Below, one piece after another: positions 29,037 to 38,026 of a stretch of 64,000 nt of DNA (positions are counted from its first letter, which is position 1; every line of letters begins with the position of its first letter). Source of the DNA: an uncultured Acidobacteriota bacterium (GTDB lineage: Bacteria; Acidobacteriota; Terriglobia; Terriglobales; CAINCZ01); assembly GCA_903847195.1 (NCBI GenBank), contig CAINCZ010000037.1, positions 1 through 64,000 on the forward strand, written 5' to 3'. A model generated the notes under the pieces. That model had not been told where the DNA came from, made no database searches, and saw only the letters and a list, made by a program, of their open reading frames with translations. Made by a program: the position numbers and the translations under genes.

Positions 29037-29133
29037 AGCCAGAAAACCTTTCTTCGATAGCGGTCGCGGAGTGCGGGCAGGCACCATCCGCGTAATTGTT
29101 TCCAGAAGTCTGCTGAATCCAGCCTACGCAAGA

Positions 29134-29164
29134 TGACCCGCGCCGCTCGGCGCCGCGCGGGTCA
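29134..29164 (-). promoter_or_regulatory. Intercistronic hairpin between rpsB and tsf
   Basis: TGACCCGCGC and GCGCGGGTCA form a perfect 10-bp stem with an 11-nt loop in the 190-bp rpsB-tsf spacer. No T-run follows, so it is more likely a processing or partial-attenuation site than a full terminator. Confidence 0.45.
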
Positions 29165-29226
29165 ATCGATCACTCTTGCACCCCCCACTCAAGCCAGCTT
29201 CAGGCCGGTGTGGGCTAAACCCGCAA

Positions 29227-30096
29227 CTAGAAGGACGCTTCAGCGGTCTCGGCATCGTCGACCGCAGCCGCCGGTGCCCGGCGCACGCCCTTGCCCAGGA
29301 CCTCTTCCAAGTTGATGTCTTCGGCAGCCACGCCCGGCTCAGCTTCGACGACGGAAGCGAGTTCGGCTGGGGCAGCGAAGGCGGCTTCAGGAATGATCTC
29401 CTGCTTATCGGTCGCAAACTGCGAGCCTTCCACAATGGAGTCGGCAATCTTGGAAGCAAACAGGCGGATGGCGCGCAGCGCGTCATCGTTGCCGGGGATC
29501 ACGTAATCGACTTCCGTGGGATCGCAGTTGGTATCGACCACGGCGACGACGGGGATGCCCAGCTTGCGCGCTTCGCGCACCGCGATCTGCTCCTTGTTGG
29601 AGTCAATGACGAAGATCGCGTCGGGCAGGCGGGTCAGATTCTTGATACCGGACAGGTTGGCTTCCAGATGCTTGCGCTCGCGCTCGAGCTTGATAACTTC
29701 TTTTTTCGGGAGCAGCTCATAACGGCCATCGACGGCCATTTCATCCAGTTCCTTGAGCCGCTTCACCGACTTCTGCACGGTGACCCAGTTGGTGAGCAAA
29801 CCGCCCAGCCAGCGCTGATTGACATAAAACTGGCTGCAGCGCCTCGCCTCTTCGGCGATGGCGTCCTGCGCCTGGCGCTTGGTGCCGACGAACATGATCG
29901 TCTTGCCTTCCGTGGCCAGATCCTGCACGAACTTCGACGCTTCCTTGAACATCTTCAGCGTCTTCTGCAGGTCGATGATGTAAATTCCGTTGCGCTCCCC
30001 GAAGATGTATTCTTTCATGCGGGGATTCCAGCGTTTCGTCTGATGCCCGAAGTGAACACCGGCTTCGAGCAGCTCCTTCATTGTGATATTCGCCAA
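29227..30096 (-). CDS. rpsB: 30S ribosomal protein S2
   Basis: This 289-residue primary small-subunit protein begins [20 protein letters not shown] and contains [27 protein letters not shown] and [14 protein letters not shown], all S2 signatures. The last about 60 residues form an alanine/glutamate-rich extension not present in E. coli S2 (241). AGGAGG directly precedes the start (complement of CCTCCT near 30104). It leads the rpsB-tsf pair. Confidence 0.96.
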   Translation of the reverse strand: MANITMKELLEAGVHFGHQTKRWNPRMKEYIFGERNGIYIIDLQKTLKMFKEASKFVQDLATEGKTIMFVGTKRQAQDAIAEEARRCSQFYVNQRWLGGLLTNWVTVQKSVKRLKELDEMAVDGRYELLPKKEVIKLERERKHLEANLSGIKNLTRLPDAIFVIDSNKEQIAVREARKLGIPVVAVVDTNCDPTEVDYVIPGNDDALRAIRLFASKIADSIVEGSQFATDKQEIIPEAAFAAPAELASVVEAEPGVAAEDINLEEVLGKGVRRAPAAAVDDAETAEASF

Positions 30097-30180
30097 GTAA
30101 CCTCCTAGTTGGATTGCATCCCGCCGTTGAAGACGGAATTACATTCCCATCACCCGCGCCCGCCGGGTGGCGGGGAACGG

Positions 30181-30240
30181 AAAAAATTTGGCCCAAACCA
30201 CTGCGGCCGGCACGGTCTGGGCCATTCCCACCGTGCCGAC
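30181..30240 (-). terminator. Terminator/antiterminator-like structure between rpsI and rpsB
   Basis: On the minus strand, TGGCCCAGACC (30224-30214) can pair with GGTTTGGGCCA (30199-30189), followed by AATTTTTT: a Rho-independent terminator for rplM-rpsI. An upstream segment CGGCACGGT (30238-30230) can instead pair with ACCGTGCCG (30216-30208), which shares bases with the first stem. The two folds exclude each other, the geometry of an attenuator placed before rpsB. Confidence 0.6.
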
Positions 30241-30311
30241 CAACTTGTATGGCCTCGCCGATCGAGGCTACCCAGCCCGCCAAGCCTGCGGACGTGAGAC
30301 CAACCCTAGGA

Positions 30312-30707
30312 CTAGCGCTTGGAGAACTGGAACCGTTTGCGAGCGCCCTTCTGGCCGTACTTTTTGCGCTCCTTCATGCGGCTGTCCCGCATGACGAAGC
30401 CAGCTGCCTTCAGCTTGGCGCGCAATTCAGGATTGAACTCCATCAGGGCACGGGCGCAACCCATGCGGACGGCGCCGGCCTGCGAGGCGTTGCCGCCTCC
30501 GGCTACGGTGGCGAGAATGTCGAACGTGCCATCCGTTTCCGTCAGGACCATGGCCTGACGCGCTTCAATGCGCTGCGCGTCGGTGACAAAGAATTCGTTG
30601 AACGGGCGATCGTTGACCTGGAACTTGCCGGTGCCCGGACGCAGGAAGACCCGCGCCGCGCTCGATTTACGCCGCCCGGTGCCGTAGTATTGAACCAATT
30701 CTGCCAT
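30312..30707 (-). CDS. rpsI: 30S ribosomal protein S9
   Basis: This 131-residue protein has the S9 blocks [35 protein letters not shown] and the basic C-terminus [24 protein letters not shown] read as separate parts; the terminal SKR tail reaches the P-site tRNA. It follows rplM by 62 bp, the usual rplM-rpsI order. Confidence 0.96.
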   Translation of the reverse strand: MAELVQYYGTGRRKSSAARVFLRPGTGKFQVNDRPFNEFFVTDAQRIEARQAMVLTETDGTFDILATVAGGGNASQAGAVRMGCARALMEFNPELRAKLKAAGFVMRDSRMKERKKYGQKGARKRFQFSKR

Positions 30708-30769
30708 CTGTTAAGCCTTAAACCTTCTCAGGGCGCGCGACCCGCGAGAGCCGCCGCCGGGATTACCAG

Positions 30770-31207
30770 CTAGGAGGCCACCGTCTGCGCGGCTTCCGGT
30801 TTCTGCGCTTCGTGCGGATGCTTGTCGCCGCGGTAGACCTTTAACTTCTTCACCATGGCGCGGCCCAGCTTCGTCTTGGGCAGCATGCCCTGAACGGCGT
30901 CCTGCACGATCAACTCAGGCTTGCGGACCAAGCGCTTGGCATAATTTTCTTCGCGCAGGCCACCGGCAAACCCGGTGTAGCGGCGGTAGACCTTCTGCTC
31001 GGCCTTCAGTCCAGTGAGGCGAATCTTTTCGGCATTGATCACGATGACGTGATCGCCAGTGTCCAAGAACGGGGTATAGCGCGGACTGGTTTTACCGGAA
31101 AGCATGTCGGCAACACGGGCGGCCATGCGGCCGAGCGTCTGCCCTTTGGCGTCCACGACAAACCACTTACGCGCAATTTCCCCCTGTTTGGGGAAATAGG
31201 TTGACAT
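30770..31207 (-). CDS. rplM: 50S ribosomal protein L13
   Basis: This 145-residue protein begins [20 protein letters not shown] and contains [31 protein letters not shown] and [15 protein letters not shown], all L13 signatures. GGGAGA lies about 5 nt upstream as ribosome binding site. It opens the rplM-rpsI operon; a promoter candidate lies about 110 nt upstream. Confidence 0.96.
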   Translation of the reverse strand: MSTYFPKQGEIARKWFVVDAKGQTLGRMAARVADMLSGKTSPRYTPFLDTGDHVIVINAEKIRLTGLKAEQKVYRRYTGFAGGLREENYAKRLVRKPELIVQDAVQGMLPKTKLGRAMVKKLKVYRGDKHPHEAQKPEAAQTVAS

Positions 31208-31507
31208 CGGAAATCTCCCAGATTTGAAAAAAACAGTGGAGACCGCTCAGCTAACCGTGCACGCGCACTGACGCGCAGGAACTCACAGGCGGGCAACCGC
31301 TAACCAGCACAAACATTGAGGGTAGCCGAACCGCCAGTCACTTGTCAATGCATACGTCGGCACTGACCCGCTGCGGGGCCGGGGAACCCGAAAGAACTCG
31401 CTCGAACCCTATGGTGCTCCGCCAGTATAGCGCGGCGGGCCCGTCTCCCGATACCCCTGCGGGATTATCGCGGCTGCGCCGGGGCGCGAGCCGCCGCTTC
31501 GCCGTGG
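31208..31507. other. 300-bp spacer upstream of rplM
   Basis: It contains the rplM promoter candidate and an about 105-nt leader that ends in a run of seven T residues (minus strand) just before the ribosome binding site. No gene is seen in the rest; the left 150 bp between the promoter and larE shows nothing recognisable. Confidence 0.5.
31319..31348 (-). promoter_or_regulatory. Promoter of rplM-rpsI
   Basis: On the minus strand TTGACA (31348-31343), an 18-bp spacer and TACCCT (31324-31319). The -35 is perfect, the -10 matches four of six. The predicted start near 31312 gives a leader of about 105 nt. Confidence 0.5.
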
Positions 31508-32350
31508 TTACGCCGGCGGTTCACTCGATCGCGGACTTGGCTTGATGCCCAGCAGCTGATTCATCGATCCCGAGCGGAAGCCTTCCAGATCGAGCGTCAC
31601 GAAGGTGAAGCCAATTTCTTTGAAGATGCGCGTCATGGCCGCGGCCATCTCCAGCGTCATCGCCTGCGGCAGTTCCTCACGGGCAATCTCGATGCGGGCG
31701 ATCGTGCCGTGATGGCGCACGCGGAACTGACGGAATCCGAGTTGGCGCAGTGCATCCTCTCCGCGCTCGGCCTGCGCGAGGGCCTCGGTGGTGACCGTCA
31801 TGCCATAGGCAAGGCGCGAGGCCAGACAGGCGGACGCGGGCTTGTCCCACACGCGCAGCCCGGCCGTGCGCGCCAGGTCGCGGATGTTCTGCTTGGTCAA
31901 TTTTGCCTCCAGCAGGGGCGCCACGATGCCGTGCTCACGAGCCGCCTCCTGGCCGGGGCGGTAGTCGCCGAGATCATCGTGATTAATGCCATACGCAACG
32001 TGATCGAAGCTGCGCTCGGAGCGCAGCGCGTTCAGGGTGCGGAACAACTCGTCCTTGCAGAAGAAGCAGCGGGCAGCGTCGTTGCGGGCGTAGTCGGCAC
32101 GTCGGAGTTCGCCGGTGGGCACGACCTCAACCGGAATCCGGTGCTCGGCAGCAAAGGCGACAGCATCGGCCAGCTGAGTCCGCGCCAGCGACGGTGAGTC
32201 GCCGATGATGGCCAGCATCCGGTCGCCGAGAGCGCGATGCGCGGCCCAGGCAAGAAAGGCCGAGTCGATGCCGCCGGAGTAGGCCACGAGCAGCCGTCCC
32301 AAGCGCGGCAGTTGCGCCTCCAGTGCGTGTTGCTTTTCCGCCAAGTCCAT
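31508..32350 (-). CDS. larE: LarE-type ATP-dependent sulfur transferase
   Basis: This 280-residue PP-loop protein has the ATP pyrophosphatase motif AYSGGIDS (23-30). LarE adenylates and thiolates the pyridinium carboxylate precursor of the nickel-pincer cofactor used by lactate racemase and relatives. In well-studied LarE the sulfur comes from a cysteine aligned with C175 (PASACLASR). Here a CFFCKDEL pair, C95 and C98, is also present, as in the iron-sulfur-cluster LarE subgroup, where three cysteines hold a [4Fe-4S] cluster that passes a fourth sulfide. That assignment is from family knowledge. No larA, larB or larC is in the window. Confidence 0.88.
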   Translation of the reverse strand: MDLAEKQHALEAQLPRLGRLLVAYSGGIDSAFLAWAAHRALGDRMLAIIGDSPSLARTQLADAVAFAAEHRIPVEVVPTGELRRADYARNDAARCFFCKDELFRTLNALRSERSFDHVAYGINHDDLGDYRPGQEAAREHGIVAPLLEAKLTKQNIRDLARTAGLRVWDKPASACLASRLAYGMTVTTEALAQAERGEDALRQLGFRQFRVRHHGTIARIEIAREELPQAMTLEMAAAMTRIFKEIGFTFVTLDLEGFRSGSMNQLLGIKPSPRSSEPPA

Positions 32351-32458
32351 ATTTTAAGAGGATAGCAGGACGGACGCGCAGGATGACTGCCGGCCGAGAG
32401 ACAACCGGCGGGCGCGCGCCGGTTCTTCAACAGCTTTCCGTGCTCCGGCGCGCCTGGC

Positions 32459-35005
32459 CTAGTAGACGCGATCCTGACGCCGCAAGGTGCCGAACGTGCC
32501 CACGTTCGACAGCAGCAGGGCGAAGTGGAACTGGTTCTCGTTGCGGACCGCCCCCATGGCGAAGCGGCGGTATTCAAAGGTGAAACCGCAGCAATCCCAG
32601 TTGTAAGTCGTCTGCACGGCGCTGTACTGCAGCAGGCCGCTGGCAGAATCGAAGCCGAAGGCGCCCGCGCCGGTCAGGCCGCGCTTGCTGGGCCGTCCGT
32701 AGGAAACCGTCGCCCGATACTGGTTGAAGATCGAAGGCTTTGCCAAGGCGGCGGCCAGGGTGACCAGCGAGCTGCTCACCAACTCGCCGGGGGTTTGCAG
32801 GTAGAAGTGGCCGCCGCTGACCGTGATGTCCTTGGTGAGCGCCCGGACGACTTGCGCGGTGCTGGAGTTGACGCGCCCGCGCATGGTGTCGTAGTCCACT
32901 TGCCACTCGACGTCGGTGCCCGGGCCGCGCATGCGCAACCGGCTGACGACGGGCGACAGGTTGCGCGGTTCCGTCAGGAAACCGATGCCGGTCAGCTCCG
33001 CGGTGGTGGTGAAGACGTTGCGGCGCCCATTCACGATAAAGCCGCCGAATTTGCGGTCGATGAAATACTTCTGCGCCAGCTCCCAGGTCACGATCTCGCG
33101 CGCCTGGCAGTTGCCGACAACCGGCGGCGGGGGCGTGACGGGAATCGGCATCTGCTCGAAAGCGACCGCCTGTGCTCCCACCGTGAACGGATCGCCCACG
33201 GCCAGGTTGGTAATTCCGGGGGTGGGAGCAGCGATGGCAGATACGGCGGAGGCGGCGGGCGATGCGGCCGCCACAGGGTTGCAGCCCTTGCCGACGCGCT
33301 TCGAGTAGAGCCGGTTGACGAAGCCATACTGAACTTCGTTCGTCTTGCCGAGAATGTCGCGCACATCGTACAGCAGTACGTTCGCGTAGTTGTCCATGCC
33401 GGTGGTGTAGTGATAGGTGACGCGCGGCTCCAGGACATGCTTAAACTGGCGGGAAAGCCAGGGCTTTTCGAAGATGCGCGCCAACGCGGGCGGGCGCAGT
33501 TCGACGGAGGCGTCCAGCGCGCGGCGATTCAGGTCATCCCCGACGGGGCCGCCGGTGAGAACCTCCCGCCGCTCGCTGTAATAGGTATCGCGCACCACCA
33601 GTTCAGGACGCAGCGACCAGCCGCCGCGGAACAGGGGCAGCGAAACGCTCGGGGCCATATCGGCGCGGCTCACGATTTTGCCCGTGGCGGTGCTCGGCGC
33701 CGGCTCACGGCGCGTCATGCCGTCGAAAGCGGCGTCGAAGGACCAGTACAACGGCGTGCGTCCGATGCGGCGGTCCACCGAAGAGGCCTCGAAGCTGGGC
33801 GCGTGCAGGATGGTAATCACGTCACCCGGACCGAAGCTTTCGAAATTCTGGTAGCGCGAGCTCATCACGTTAAACGAAAAACCGCGCCAGTTATCGCTCA
33901 CAAAGGCAGTCGAACGCACCTCGGTATTGATGGCCTGTGCCCAGGTTTCCGCGAAGGTCGCGCGAAAGAGGAAGGAGCTCAGGAATTCGACGTCGGCTAC
34001 GGCACGGACACCAGGCCGCAGTTGCGCCACGCCCACCACGCGCGCATCTTCACCGCTGGCACCCTTGTGGGCGGGCAGGACGTAGGCAGTGCCGTTGGGA
34101 CCGGGCAGCGTCAGATCCTTCGATGTGCCATGGTCCACCACACCGTAATAATGCGCGGCAATATAAGAATTGACGCTCGGGCGGGCCCGGAAGTCGCCGC
34201 TCTGGGCCCAGCCTCGCTTGGAATACAACTCGGCGCCCAACGTAGCGTCGGCGCTGGGGCTGATCGCCCAGAAGAACGAGTCGCCCAGGATTGTGCCGCG
34301 GATGCCGGAGGTCCCGACGCGGGGCAGCAGGAATCCGGTCTTGCGGGCTTGGCGCTCCACTGGATGATCGACAAACGGGAAGTAGAAAATGGGCACCTTC
34401 CACAGGAAGAAAGCACTGTGGTAGATGCGGGCGTCCTCTCCGGCAACCACGCTGATCCTCCGCGCGTGGAAGGACCAGTGCGGTTCAGGGAGCGTGCAGG
34501 AGGTAACTACTCCGTGATGGACGACGATGCGCTCGGGCCCCAGCCGGTCCACCACGGCTCCCTTGAAAGAGAACGGGTTCGGCGAAACCAGTACGATGGT
34601 GCGGCCGCGTACGCGGACCCCGGTCGTGCCCACCGCTTCGTAGAAACGTCCGATCTCGCTATCGACGTTGTAGGTCCCACGCTCGGCCGAGATCTGCTCG
34701 CCGTGCGGCCCGCCGAGGAAGCGCAGGTGGCCAGTCGCCGTAATGTCGCCGGTGCGGTCGTTGTAACTTATTTCGTCGGCGCGCAATGTGTAAGTGCGGA
34801 ACAAGACCTCCGCATCGCCGCGCAGCCAATACACATCGCCGGCTTTTTCCTGCTTCAGGGCGCGAAAAGTGATCGGCTCGCCCTGGCGTGGGCGTCCGAA
34901 AACAGAGGACGAGGTCTGCGCGGGTAACGACGTAGTCAATAGTGCCAACGTCAAAACCCAATGACAAACAGCAACGGCGATGATAAGAATTCGTCTGCGG
35001 GCCAT
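32459..35005 (-). CDS. lptD: LPS-assembly protein LptD (outer-membrane beta-barrel)
   Basis: This 848-residue protein would insert lipopolysaccharide into the outer leaflet. A signal peptide (about 1-29) precedes an OstA/LptA-like beta-jellyroll domain (about 45-200: LRADEISYNDRTGDITATG, ISAERGTYNVDSEIGRFYEA). The barrel then follows, with the family block IYHSAFFLWKVPIFYFPFVD and the conserved GTSGIRGTILGDSFFW strand. A proline/alanine-rich insertion lies about residues 555-610. Cysteines that form the E. coli LptD disulfides are not obviously conserved. It is divergent from the RDD gene. Confidence 0.88.
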   Translation of the reverse strand: MARRRILIIAVAVCHWVLTLALLTTSLPAQTSSSVFGRPRQGEPITFRALKQEKAGDVYWLRGDAEVLFRTYTLRADEISYNDRTGDITATGHLRFLGGPHGEQISAERGTYNVDSEIGRFYEAVGTTGVRVRGRTIVLVSPNPFSFKGAVVDRLGPERIVVHHGVVTSCTLPEPHWSFHARRISVVAGEDARIYHSAFFLWKVPIFYFPFVDHPVERQARKTGFLLPRVGTSGIRGTILGDSFFWAISPSADATLGAELYSKRGWAQSGDFRARPSVNSYIAAHYYGVVDHGTSKDLTLPGPNGTAYVLPAHKGASGEDARVVGVAQLRPGVRAVADVEFLSSFLFRATFAETWAQAINTEVRSTAFVSDNWRGFSFNVMSSRYQNFESFGPGDVITILHAPSFEASSVDRRIGRTPLYWSFDAAFDGMTRREPAPSTATGKIVSRADMAPSVSLPLFRGGWSLRPELVVRDTYYSERREVLTGGPVGDDLNRRALDASVELRPPALARIFEKPWLSRQFKHVLEPRVTYHYTTGMDNYANVLLYDVRDILGKTNEVQYGFVNRLYSKRVGKGCNPVAAASPAASAVSAIAAPTPGITNLAVGDPFTVGAQAVAFEQMPIPVTPPPPVVGNCQAREIVTWELAQKYFIDRKFGGFIVNGRRNVFTTTAELTGIGFLTEPRNLSPVVSRLRMRGPGTDVEWQVDYDTMRGRVNSSTAQVVRALTKDITVSGGHFYLQTPGELVSSSLVTLAAALAKPSIFNQYRATVSYGRPSKRGLTGAGAFGFDSASGLLQYSAVQTTYNWDCCGFTFEYRRFAMGAVRNENQFHFALLLSNVGTFGTLRRQDRVY

Positions 35006-35242
35006 GTTTGGGACGTCTTTGCCGGGACAATGGGCAACTTAGCACGCCGCCCCGGGATTCACAAACGCTTCCGACAGTTGCACGCTGCTCTGGCACAAAA
35101 AATTCGTCATGCTCGGCCACCCGGCGGCTAACCCTGCCCGGTCGACCTGCGCCTCCTCGCCCCGGCGGCACCCCCGGGAGTTGATCGCGTCGCAGACGGA
35201 CATCTCCGCGCCTTCCTTTCCCCAGATTAGCCGAGACATACG

Positions 35243-36322
35243 ATGGACAATTTCAAGCCAGGTCCAGACGACAAGGCGATGCCGCCTTCCACCGGCATTG
35301 AGCGCGAATTCGCCGAGCGCGATGCATTGGAACGTCAGTCCGAGAGCTGGCGCGGAGAAATCGCCAATCGCGTCGAAGGGTATCGGGTACGGCGGTCCAA
35401 GCGGACTCTGGCGGGCGAATTCTCGATGAAGCTCGACTTCGAGCCTCGCCAACCGATGCCACGCGGCTCGGCCATGCCGGTCGCCTACTACGAGCCGGAA
35501 CCAGAACCGCAGCCCGCACCAACGCGCCGCGAGAGTCCCCGGCCACCCGTCCCCCGGACGGCCGCGCCTTCCCCGGCTCCGCGTGAACCGTTCGAAATGG
35601 AAGAAGAAGACGCGCCCCAGCAGAAAAATCCAGCGTTGTGGCCCGGTTGGGTGCAGCCCAGGCTGGCAGCTACTTCCTCAACGACCGAGCCGAAAGTGAT
35701 TGAGTTCCCGCGCTCACTGCTCTTCCCTGAGATGGATCAGCGGCCAGCCGAGGATCAGTTTGAGCTGGCCGAGCCGATCCTGCGGAGGCCCCGCATCCTC
35801 GACGTACCGGAAACGGTAACCGTAACCGCGCCTCCGCTGGCGGGACTGGCGCTCGAGCAGCCGTCGGACGAAGACGAGACGGACGCGGAGCGGCCTAGCC
35901 TTGAACTGCCCATACAGACTGCCGGCCTGCTAAGCCGCATCTTTGCGGCCCTCGTGGACGGCATTCTGATCGCGGCTTACCTCGCCGTATTTGGATTGGT
36001 GGTGCTGCGCGGGGTGCACGGATTGGTCCTGAGCAAATCCATTCTGGCGGTCGGCGTCGCCATTCCTGTTCTGTTCTGGAGCGCATACCACTATGTGTTT
36101 CTGGTCTATGGCGCTCAGACCCCTGGCATGAAGCTCGCCGGATTGAAAGTAGGCAGCCTGGACGGCAGGACGATCGGTCCGGGCCAGCGTCGCTGGCGCG
36201 CCTTGTGGATGGTGCTTTCTTTTGTCTCGCTGGGACTCGGCTTCTGGTGGGCTCTGTTCGATGACCAGAGCCTGTGCTGGCATGACCGCCTGACGCAAAC
36301 CTGCCTGACTTCGGCCCGCTGA
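35243..36322 (+). CDS. RDD-family membrane protein with long disordered N-terminus
   Basis: In this 359-residue protein residues 1-225 are polar, proline-rich and probably disordered (PEPEPQPAPTRRESPRPPVP). The RDD domain starts about 230 with LLSRIFAALVDGILIAAYLA, then a second helix, GMKLAGLKVGSLDG, a third helix and the terminal LCWHDRLTQT. The RDD name refers to the Arg-Asp-Asp pattern; some members are ion exchangers, but function here is not known. It is followed 66 bp later by pgi. Confidence 0.8.
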   Translation: MDNFKPGPDDKAMPPSTGIEREFAERDALERQSESWRGEIANRVEGYRVRRSKRTLAGEFSMKLDFEPRQPMPRGSAMPVAYYEPEPEPQPAPTRRESPRPPVPRTAAPSPAPREPFEMEEEDAPQQKNPALWPGWVQPRLAATSSTTEPKVIEFPRSLLFPEMDQRPAEDQFELAEPILRRPRILDVPETVTVTAPPLAGLALEQPSDEDETDAERPSLELPIQTAGLLSRIFAALVDGILIAAYLAVFGLVVLRGVHGLVLSKSILAVGVAIPVLFWSAYHYVFLVYGAQTPGMKLAGLKVGSLDGRTIGPGQRRWRALWMVLSFVSLGLGFWWALFDDQSLCWHDRLTQTCLTSAR

Positions 36323-36388
36323 GCGCGGGCCGCGTTCCCCCTTTATAATCGTCATCCTGTAGTGTGCTTCGCCGGCAAGGAGAGCTCG

Positions 36389-37783
36389 ATGGCGCCGCTG
36401 ATTCGCTTTGACTATCAAAACGTAATGAGGTCCGCAGTAGGAGAAGACGGGCTTACACCCGCCGCAATCGACGCCCGGGCCTGCGCTGCCGCACTGGCAG
36501 CGTTTCGGCAGAGAGTGGACTCCGGCGAGATCGGCTTCCCCAATCTGCCCGCCGACCGCAAGACGGCTACCGCTATCGTCGAGTTTGCCGATGAATTGCG
36601 CCCGCGCATCGACGACGTTTTGCTGGTTGGCATCGGCGGTTCGGCCCTCGGCGCCTACGCGCTCGATATGGCCATGCGCGGTCCGCATCCGGTGCAGAGC
36701 GTGGCCGCCCTGGATAAGAAGTCGGCCAACGGAAAGGCCAGGATCGGAGCGCGTCCCCGGTTGGTCGTGCTCGACAACGTCGATCCCGGACCGATCGCCG
36801 CAGCTCTCGAACAACTGAACCCGAAGCGCACTGCCGTCTGCGTGATCGCCAAGTCGGGCTCCACGGCCGAGACGCTCGCTACCTTCCTGATCGTGCGCGA
36901 TTGGATGATGTCGGCGCTCGGCAAGCGCGCCCGCGGACAGATCGTCGCGATTACCGACGCGCAGAAAGGCGATCTGCTCTCGATCGCCCAGGCCGAGCAG
37001 TACCCGCTTTTCTTTGTTCCCGGCAATGTGGGCGGACGCTTCAGCGTCTTCACCCCCGTGGGTCTGGTTCCGGCGGCGCTGATCGGCATCGACATCGGCA
37101 AGCTCTTGAAGGGCGCCCGCGACGCAACCGCGCAATCCTGGTCGGCAAAGCCCAACGAAAATCTCGCACTCCGCTCGGCCCAGGTTCATTGCGCGCTCGA
37201 CGCCCAAGGCAAGAAGAGCGAAGTCGTCTTCGCCTACTCTTCCTACCTCTGGGGCTCGGCCTTCTGGTACCGGCAGCTTTGGGCCGAGAGCCTCGGCAAG
37301 GCGCGGGACCGTCAAGGCAATCGGGTAGAAGCCGGACAAACCCCCATTGCCGCCCTCGGGGCCACCGATCAGCACTCGCAATTGCAACTCTACGTGGAAG
37401 GCCCGCGCGACAAGATGATCACCTTCTGGGATGTCGAGCGTCCGCGCGTGGAACTCACCATCCCCAGGGCGCTCAGTGAGTACGAATCCTGCGGCTATCT
37501 CGGCGGCAAGAAGTTGAGCCGCCTGTTGCGGGCCGAGCGCGCTGCCACCGAAGCTGCGCTGACGCGCGCTGGGCGTCCCAACTGCCGCTGGACCCTGAGC
37601 CGGGTGGATGAGGCCACTATTGGCGCCTTCTTCCAGACGCTGGAATTCCAGACCGCGTTTGCTGGAGAGCTGCTCGGCATCGACGCCTTCGACCAGCCCG
37701 GAGTGGAGTTGGGCAAGAAGCTCACTTACGGACTGATGGGCCGGCGCGGATTCTCCGAGTGGGCAAAAGGGGTGAAGATCTAG
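36389..37783 (+). CDS. pgi: Glucose-6-phosphate isomerase
   Basis: This 464-residue protein has the SIS fold: VGIGGSALGAYAL (about 78-90) and AKSGSTAETLATF (about 160-172) for phosphate binding, GGRFSVFTPVGL (about 220-231), GATDQHSQLQLYVEG with the catalytic His region, and the C-terminal lysine in YGLMGRRGF. It interconverts glucose and fructose 6-phosphates. The ATG at 36389 has AAGGAGAG a few nt upstream; a GTG at 36362 was rejected. A TATAAT at 36344-36349 may be its -10. It resembles the archaeal/Thermotoga-length PGI rather than the 550-residue E. coli form. Confidence 0.92.
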   Translation: MAPLIRFDYQNVMRSAVGEDGLTPAAIDARACAAALAAFRQRVDSGEIGFPNLPADRKTATAIVEFADELRPRIDDVLLVGIGGSALGAYALDMAMRGPHPVQSVAALDKKSANGKARIGARPRLVVLDNVDPGPIAAALEQLNPKRTAVCVIAKSGSTAETLATFLIVRDWMMSALGKRARGQIVAITDAQKGDLLSIAQAEQYPLFFVPGNVGGRFSVFTPVGLVPAALIGIDIGKLLKGARDATAQSWSAKPNENLALRSAQVHCALDAQGKKSEVVFAYSSYLWGSAFWYRQLWAESLGKARDRQGNRVEAGQTPIAALGATDQHSQLQLYVEGPRDKMITFWDVERPRVELTIPRALSEYESCGYLGGKKLSRLLRAERAATEAALTRAGRPNCRWTLSRVDEATIGAFFQTLEFQTAFAGELLGIDAFDQPGVELGKKLTYGLMGRRGFSEWAKGVKI

Positions 37784-37883
37784 GTGCTCACCCGGCGGCC
37801 ATACGCATTTTGCCGCAGCGGTGCATCGAAAGTTCCGGGGGAGATGGATTAGGGCGGGGTCGCGGGTGGCAGCCTCGGACCTA

Positions 37884-37889
37884 TATAAT
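37884..37889 (+). promoter_or_regulatory. -10 box (TATAAT) of the APC transporter gene
   Basis: A perfect TATAAT lies 140 nt before the start codon, placing transcription start near 37896 and leaving an about 130-nt leader that can fold strongly. Confidence 0.5.
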
Positions 37890-37913
37890 CTTATTGACTC
37901 CAAATGGGGAAGA

Positions 37914-38013
37914 AACTCCGGACCTGAGTAACGAATCGCTCCCGCAAAGGGCGGCACCCAGCACGTAGCCTGAACCCTTCAGGCTGTGCGGTTTTGTGCG
38001 GATCACCGGAGTT
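37914..38013 (+). ncRNA. Structured 5' leader (candidate riboswitch) of the APC transporter
   Basis: A closing stem AACTCCGG (37914-37921) with CCGGAGTT (38006-38013) encloses at least two further helices: CGCTCCC/GGGCG (about 37936-37953) and a long hairpin GCAC-GT-AGCCTGAA (37961-37974) with TTCAGGCTGTGC (37978-37989) around CCC. The unpaired strings AACGAATC and TTTTGTGCGGATCA would sit in the junction. It resembles a metabolite-binding aptamer in size and layout. I could not match it confidently to a named class, including the c-di-AMP ydaO type. Confidence 0.5.
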
Positions 38014-38026
38014 GGATTTACGTAAG

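Noticed and set aside
35930..37957. 675-residue minus-strand frame opposite pgi
   Set aside because: It is a GC-rich shadow; the plus strand encodes a clear glucose-6-phosphate isomerase and part of the RDD protein.
37914..38013. Assigning the leader to the ydaO c-di-AMP riboswitch
   Set aside because: Context fits, but the conserved core strings of that class could not be located, so only a generic candidate was reported.
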